Source of the DNA: Datisca glomerata
Taxonomy: Eukaryota > Streptophyta > Magnoliopsida > Cucurbitales > Datiscaceae
Direction: 5' to 3'
Assembly: GCA_003255025.1 (NCBI GenBank)
Contig: QANY01005768.1
Coordinates: 62,001-126,000 of the forward strand
Length of the DNA: 64,000 nucleotides
Part shown: piece by piece, positions 59,601 through 64,000 of the stretch
Layout: every line of letters starts with the position of its first letter
How positions within the stretch are numbered: position 1 is the first letter of the stretch
Made by a program: the position numbers and the translations under genes
Notes under the pieces: generated by a model
The model's input: only the letters and a program-made list of their open reading frames with translations
Told to the model about the DNA's origin: nothing
Database searches by the model: none

Positions 59601-62413
59601 TCATCATCCTTTTCCCATTCACCATATAAACGATACCGCACCTAGCCAGACAAATTTATGAGATTCTACCATGACCAAAAAAATTCTTACATGAAGGAAA
59701 CAAACAGATTAGATAAGACGAACCTCATATGGGAGGAGATTCAACACTTCCCATATCTCTTGTCCAACCGCTGGATTTGCAGGTATCAACTGTAAAGAAG
59801 GTAAAAGGCATGTTCCCAAAGCTTCTTCTATCCTTGCCCTAGCTTCTTTGAGGTGCAGACGAGGAACTCGATTCCAATCAATGATGGTTTCAGAACTCAA
59901 CACTCCCTCTCCATTATTAAAGAGCTCCAATGCAGACACATAATAACCTCTTAATACTCTGCATACCTACTCAACGGGGGAAGATAGCCAACCATTGTGA
60001 AAAACAACATTCATAGAGACTCAAAGAGTATTCAACTAAGACAAAATAATCACACCTTCTGAAGCAAGATAGCATCACGGAAAAGATATGGTCCAACAAT
60101 GGCAAGCATCTGAAAAAGTTCTTTGGGAAGATCTACAAAAGACCCACGGACTAATGTTGTTGAACTTGTGTCATTAGTGCTGGCTGCTGAGGAAGAACCA
60201 AGGCCTTGTAAATGTTTTTGATGAACAATGACATACGCAGAGGAGATTGACTCTTCAATGAGCCTGAACATAAGAAATCATACTGATATTGATGCCAAAA
60301 GAATTTGAAACAAGAATGACGCCTAAGAAAGACGCAAGTAAAATGAGCTTTTTTACTACACCCATTCCCAGGTAAAATAGTATGAATGAATTCAGCTATA
60401 CCTAAACAGGCTGTTACAAATTGGAAGATGTTCCACAGTGTTGAGTGGTGAAAGCCTATCAAATAGTATATGTGCATGATACCTGAAGGACAAAGAAAAT
60501 AAAGCACAACTTTAAAATCACATATCTAATATTTAGGAGCCAGAAAAATTACCCATGAACCGAGAGAAGAAATGTGATATTTTTTACAGCGAAAGTAAGA
60601 ATGTATTGAGAAAACCCCAAAGCACAAGAAGAAAGACAGAAGGTCAGACCCAAAAGTGATCCAATTGTGCATAAGGATTACAAGAATCAGTCCATTCTTC
60701 CAAAGAAGAAAGAAAAACTCCTCCAATCAACTAAATCCTTCTATGTATCCTGAAAAGTTCTACCATTCCTCTCTTGTCACACAACACAACAAAGAGGGAT
60801 AAAGTTCCAAGTTGTATTATTGACGTTCAGCCTATCAAATTTCCCTCCAGAAACAAAAAAAGCTCTTCACTGACTCTGGTATAACCCAGCAGTGGTGAGA
60901 AAGAGGTGACTGTTTGATTCTTCAAACTCCTTACATAAGGGACATCTATTCAGTATTTGCCTAATTGGAAACGTCATTTGTTAAGGTTGACCACAGTTAA
61001 ATTAGTTTCCGACACGGCTGTCCAAATGAAGGGAGAAGCTACAGTTTTCCACAACCTTTTCCACGGAAAGCAAGTCTTGTGGGAAACTAGGGCCCTATAG
61101 AAGGACATCTACTCAGTATTTGCCTAATTGGAAACGTCATTTGTTAAGGTTGACCACATTTAAATTAGCTTCCAACACAGCTGTCCAACTTAAGGGAGAA
61201 GCTCCAGTTTTCCACACACTTCTCCAAGGAAAGCAAGTCTTGTGGGATACTAGGGCCCTATAAAAGGACTTGACCGAGAAGGTTTCCCTAATTGAGAGCA
61301 TCCATATTGCACTGTCTGTCCTCCCTTGAAACATCAAAACCTATTCTGTGGAGACAATCTAACAGTTGCAAGATCATGCTGATTTCCAATCATCAAAAGC
61401 TCTGTTGAGAGTGGTTCTCAGCGAACATCATTGTCATGGGTCTCAAGTAAACATCCACCAGAACATCTTTGTTCGAAACTATTCTATAGAGGTCAAAGTA
61501 ATCCATGCATAAAACAGGTCATCATCCTTCCAAATATACAAACATTCATATGAAAACTATATGTTCAAATAAAAGTACACTGTTTCACTCATACCCTATG
61601 CCATTTATAAGTCAGAAGAACCCAAACATTTTAGAAAATGAGAAAGTCGAAGCCCTAGTGGATACGCATCTACCTCCACCTTTCATACTTCCCTTTTTTT
61701 CTAATAAGTTCATACCTATATACATCCTTAAAACTTTATGATTTTTTATAAGAATCAAGATTTGTGATTGTGACCCATTCTTAAGCACGACAAATATACT
61801 AGCGCACTAATAAAGCAACCACAGTGACGGGAGAAAAACTACATGGAGAACTAATAGAACGACAGACAAGCAGTCGTCCAAACTGCTAAATACTATCTGA
61901 CAAATAAAAACCACCCGAAAACAAAGAAAGTTCCAAATCAGGAGCATAATATCTCAACAGGTAGATTAAAGTAGTCTGAGAAAACCAATGGAAGAAGAAA
62001 CGGATGGAAAAACGCTTAGGAGAAGATAGGACATTAAAATGTTCCCCATAAAAAATTTGCTAAAAATGCATCAAATAACTGCCACTACCAGAATAATCAG
62101 ACATGAAAAGGAGTTAGACTTGGGAGCGACATATATGATCAACAACAGAAATAAGGTCGTTGATTTTATTGATTTACAAAAGAAATGAAAAACATAATAA
62201 ACGTGTAAATAGTACACACCAGTCACCCACTGAAAGAAACCCAGTTAGCAAACCCAATTTTTGATTATTTTCCAGCTCTGAAGACCTTTCATTAACTGCT
62301 TCGCTTTCCATGTCTAAAGCAGCAAATAGATCAATAGTCACGTCTCCCGGTTTTTCATCATCCATTAAATCCTTTCCAGTAGCAGCAAGATTTATTTTTC
62401 CGATTTTGTTAGC
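38038..62413 (-). CDS. THO2: THO complex subunit 2 (partial, N-terminus beyond right edge)
   Basis: Scaffold of the nuclear THO/TREX core, which couples transcription to mRNP packaging and export and in plants also supports small-RNA biogenesis. Twenty-one exons (minus): 62220-62413, 60402-60482, 60056-60263, 59724-59966, 59561-59641, 59375-59493, 59242-59301, 59012-59139, 56156-56252, 55918-56046, 55466-55569, 51755-51935, 50362-50540, 48979-49585, 48477-48581, 47306-47461, 47146-47226, 46622-47074, 44830-45993, 38797-39107, 38038-38107. That is ~1580 residues of about 1850 expected. Landmarks: GDVTIDLFAALDMESEA, DERIPMVLSARQTAK, ELVHLYHLDPE, YATFWGLTLYDLYVPRSR, a coiled coil (ITKRKKDKERIQESLDRLT), NMEFLQRCIFPRCTFSM, then a disordered charged tail with LPPPPPLPP, ending KRQRAEQKRRHRK. 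All phases agree except the exon at 59375-59493, which lacks one base. Introns hold a copia element and three LINE pieces. Confidence 0.93.
38108..38796 (-). other. THO2: U12-type GT-AG intron, last intron of THO2
   Basis: The minus-strand intron begins GTATCCTCC (minor-spliceosome consensus GTATCCTT) and ends GCCTTAACCATGCTTTAG, with the branch motif CCTTAAC at 38118-38124, ten bases from the acceptor. Joining the two exons here gives READQIYDREWDDEKRQR in frame, the conserved THO2 C-terminus. Confidence 0.85.
39839..40086 (+). repeat. Left (5') LTR of the copia element
   Basis: 248 bp, TGTGGAAATCC...TTCTCTACA, with a TATA box (CTATATAATT) near 40024-40033. By hand alignment it differs from the right LTR at about 13 substitutions and two one-base indels, roughly 94-95% identity, which suggests an insertion some millions of years old. 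Confidence 0.95.
40146..44469 (+). pseudogene. Copia gag-pol coding region, inactivated
   Basis: Domains in order: gag with HKLNGNNYVQWSQSVM (about 40230), zinc knuckle CDHCRKPGHTRETCW (about 40915-40960), protease WMVDSGASDHMT (41212-41247), pre-integrase LWYYRLGHPNF (41658-41690), integrase with DDHTRITLLFLM and PQQNGVAKRKH (to about 42145), reverse transcriptase GRKWIFSVKHNSDGS and YQETFAPIAK (43158-43290), catalytic YVDD at 43596-43607, and RNase H with CSSAEPEF and KHAKMDRHFIKEKIE. Stops and frameshifts occur in gag, integrase and reverse transcriptase, so the copy cannot make its own proteins. Confidence 0.93.
44553..44800 (+). repeat. Right (3') LTR of the copia element
   Basis: 248 bp, same length as the left LTR and same TG...CA ends. 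It ends 29 bases before the splice donor side of the THO2 exon at 44830-45993, so the insertion nearly touches a coding exon. Confidence 0.95.
46070..46276. repeat. Imperfect ~118-bp duplication in a THO2 intron
   Basis: Two related blocks starting near 46071 and 46188, each with TTCGCATCATACT and GTCTCTGCAGA, in the intron between exons 46622-47074 and 44830-45993. Confidence 0.6.
47619..47647. repeat. (GA)n microsatellite
   Basis: GA units in the THO2 intron between exons 48477-48581 and 47306-47461. Confidence 0.9.
48770..48945 (-). mobile_element. Possible tRNA-derived SINE in a THO2 intron
   Basis: A GC-richer block in an AT-rich intron. On the minus strand it contains AGGTGCGATTCCCCC, close to a polymerase III B box (GGTTCGATTCC), preceded by GGATTAGGTGCACATTCC, and ends with AT-rich TAATAAATAAATG. 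This matches the layout of some plant SINEs. No clear A box or target duplication was found, so the call is tentative. Confidence 0.35.
49779..49825. other. Assembly gap inside a poly-G run
   Basis: Sixteen G, ten N (49795-49804), then 21 G, in a THO2 intron. This is a homopolymer-flanked gap and probably a sequencing artefact, so true length is unknown. A single N at 52290 within a C run is similar. Confidence 0.9.
50640..51560 (-). mobile_element. 5'-truncated LINE fragment in a THO2 intron
   Basis: The minus strand reads the LINE C-terminal zinc region: IWSLESSGLFSCKSHLAF (about 51320-51265), VWKVRAPKKVQFFCLCLV, PGFCIMCRRSSEDLDHLFIHC, and ASFLWSNLRDRLNLHW (51212-50960). It lies in the intron between exons 51755-51935 and 50362-50540, same strand as THO2. 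Reverse transcriptase is absent. Confidence 0.85.
51724..51748. repeat. (GA)n next to a THO2 splice donor
   Basis: On the THO2 strand this is a CT run beginning about six bases after the donor GTGTTG at 51754. The donor itself is weak. Confidence 0.9.
52700..54475 (+). mobile_element. LINE fragment, antisense in a THO2 intron
   Basis: Plus frames give the late reverse transcriptase and C-terminal zinc region of an L1-type LINE: RFRVNLEKS-type text (52850), VEKLMIYFWLEGVEED (53155), ITRKW-type text, YKLGKGDMIRF (53480), and MARSPFVCVMCGKSGEDLNHLF (53915-54000). It ends near an A-rich tract at 54461-54475. A 54-bp in-frame duplication lies at 53957-54064. Many stops and frameshifts make it a dead copy. 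It sits in the intron between exons 55466-55569 and 51755-51935. Confidence 0.8.
53957..54064 (+). repeat. 54-bp in-frame tandem duplication in LINE zinc region
   Basis: Units 53957-54010 and 54011-54064 translate as GEDLNHLFILCSFASSLW and GEDLNHVFIHCSFASSLH. The unit covers the conserved histidine/cysteine part of the zf-RVT domain. Confidence 0.9.
56253..59011. other. Large THO2 intron without recognisable content
   Basis: 2.76 kb between exons 59012-59139 and 56156-56252. No transposon protein, RNA gene or long repeat could be recognised on either strand. Confidence 0.6.
60540..61480 (-). mobile_element. LINE fragment in a THO2 intron
   Basis: The minus strand reads DSAIWMLSIRETFSVKSFYRAL and VWKTGASPLSWTAVLEANL (61330-61150), equivalent to VWKTGASPKFAFLCWSTILEAN of the LINE at 22023. 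It is reverse-oriented like THO2 and has many stops. A 163-bp unit is duplicated within it. Only the C-terminal zinc-region end is present. Confidence 0.75.
60941..61266. repeat. 163-bp tandem duplication within a LINE fragment
   Basis: Units begin at 60941 and 61104 (landmarks GACATCTA, GTATTTGCCTAATTGGAAAC, AGCAAGTCTTGTGGGA, ACTAGGGCCCTATA), about 90% alike by eye. Confidence 0.9.
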
Positions 62414-62599
62414 CTGCAGTAATAATTGACGGGTATTATAAGCAAGCAATATATGAACAAAACGTATAAGGACTTCCAGAACCGCAGCAAATAGTTTGCC
62501 ACATCTCCTCCTTAGGTACAAAAGGGCACACACACTCAGCATGACAAGCACACAAATAACAGTAAATACAATGCCCCCTATATAACATAATTTATCAAC

Positions 62600-64000
62600 A
62601 AGCTGACTATTATCACGAGTGAAGTAAGGTGGTTTTCAGACTTTTGAAGAGATTAAACATCGAGAAAAGTATCCTTCCATAAAAATTCAATAAAATTTAA
62701 ATTTGATAAAATGAAATTCATTTAAGAGATGAGAAATGTCTTCCCCAATAACAAAGACCTGTTCTTGGATTAAAATGCACCAAAATTGCCCTTTTGGTCT
62801 CCATAATTAAAAACATTCATGGCATTCCTGTTCTGTTTATTCTTATTTATCGAAAGTTCATTGTACAGTGAAATAGGTTTCCTTTTTTATGGTTGATTCG
62901 ATTTCTTATCCTCCATCCCGTTTGTCCAATAGCCTCTTGAATTTCTCCTGTAACACGCGTTTCTGTTTCCTGTAAAAAATGCATCAAAATTGGTGGGGAA
63001 GCTGTGAGGAATGATAGTATGATCTGCAAATTTCAGCCTTTTAACCCAGAATTTGCACGTATTTAGTTTCCCTCACATCAAAAGCCACCTTAATGGATTG
63101 GTATGGGCTCCAACCTTTCAAGGTGGTTTTTCAGAGTCGATAAGAAAGGAAGAAGGATTTCTGAAACAAAGAACCTGAAGAAAGAAGAGAATTCTTGTTT
63201 TGCATAAGGAGTAGAGATAGGAAAATTATAGAGTTGCGATGGGTTTTTCAGCTTTAAAATCCTCAATAATCACTAGCGTAACCAATCAAAATTTTCATGA
63301 AGACAATCCTAAAAAGTAGCAAGAGTGATACAAAAGCATTGTGATAGAAGTTTCCCAGCAAACAAACACTATTCTAACCACAACAGCAGCCCAAATAGTG
63401 AAAACAGAGAAGCTACAGCCTTAAACAATGAAGAAAAGCAACCTTGGATACTCAACAATGGTGAACATCACCAAGAACAGTGAAACTACACCCCCATACC
63501 AAGATGTTCGAGAGCTTGGCCTCTCCCAAAATAGCCACTACCCAACCCGCTCCCTACGACCCCCCCCCCTTTTTTATTCAATCCTCATGATTACAAAAGC
63601 CTAACTAACTTGCCTAGTCAGCATCCTATTTCTCTCTCCCCCAACCAACTCATTTCTGCCCCCTTTTCCAGCTCATCCCCCCAATTACATTTACTCTTTC
63701 TTTTCTAAGGGCCTAACATTACTCCCCTCTCGAAAAGACACCTTGTCCTCAAGGTGCTAGAGTTCCCTAGTGTGTTTTGTCTCCTCTGTCTGTTTGGTCC
63801 CAACACCTCCCACGTCTCCCAAATCCAAGTCCTCGGAGATGCCGATTTCATCCACCAGCAATACTTGAAGCTGCCGGTTCCTGCAAACATGCCCGGAATA
63901 AAAAATTTCACCGCATCGAAAGCATAAACCCTTTTCTCGCCTTCGCTGTAACTCAGCGTCAGTATATCGCCGGAAACCGGTCGTCCCCCGCGTCGCCGGC
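62600..64000 (-). mobile_element. Gypsy (chromovirus-like) deletion derivative at right edge
   Basis: From 64000 down to 63691 one minus frame reads the end of gag, with RRITDAELQRRREKGL and the zinc knuckle CFRCGEIFYSGHVC, then NRQLQVLLVDE, a short linker, an in-frame TAG (63757-63759) and then HLEDKVSFREGSNVRP and a stop at 63691. The last block is the usual C-terminus of gypsy pol. Protease, reverse transcriptase, RNase H and integrase are therefore absent between them. Purine-rich tracts follow (GGGGGGATGAG near 63680) and the rest, to about 62850, may be the 3' LTR, but no partner is visible. It probably lies in a THO2 intron. Confidence 0.65.

Overview
This window is nuclear DNA from a flowering plant, almost certainly a eudicot. 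Its genes carry many short GT-AG introns, the spacers are AT-rich, and it holds plant LTR retrotransposons and L1-type LINEs. The gene families are plant forms (PLATZ, POD1/TAPT1, THO2, an ANTH clathrin adaptor). I suspect Cucurbitaceae but cannot show it. Nothing bacterial, organellar or CRISPR-like is present. Exon joins below were worked out by hand from family conservation, splice sites and reading phase.

Layout. (1) 1-5718: two nested Ty3/gypsy elements, both on the minus strand. An Athila-like element (gag, tRNA-Asp primer site, complete 5' LTR 1295-2497) interrupts a Tat/Ogre-like element (gag, protease, LTR 4828-5718). (2) 5719-13300: repeat-rich, gene-poor DNA with decayed coding scraps, a 263-bp tandem duplication, a layered minisatellite, an 84-bp-arm hairpin and a ~147-bp tandem repeat. 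(3) 15289-16905, minus: a complete PLATZ zinc-binding transcription factor gene in four exons. (4) 20040-22490, plus: a decayed LINE. (5) 23672-31504, minus: a complete eleven-exon POD1/TAPT1-family gene with an AT-AC (U12-type) intron. (6) 31570-36000: spacer with several local duplications. (7) 36038-37512, plus: an intronless ANTH-domain gene broken by one stop and one frameshift. (8) 38038 to at least 62413, minus: THO2, the scaffold subunit of the THO/TREX mRNP complex. Twenty-one exons, including the true C-terminus, are visible; the N-terminal exons lie past the right edge. Its introns hold a full-length Ty1/copia element with both LTRs, three LINE fragments, a possible SINE, and at the far right a gypsy element whose gag is joined to the last residues of pol.

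The genes are independent housekeeping or developmental loci, not an operon. ANTH and THO2 are convergent (525 bp between stop codons); POD1 and ANTH are divergent. The strongest unusual signals are two minor-spliceosome introns (POD1 and the last THO2 intron). Next come single-base losses in T/A runs that break both THO2 and the ANTH gene, which may be biological or assembly errors. The long hairpin at 9147-9337 is third. I found no clearly new molecular system.
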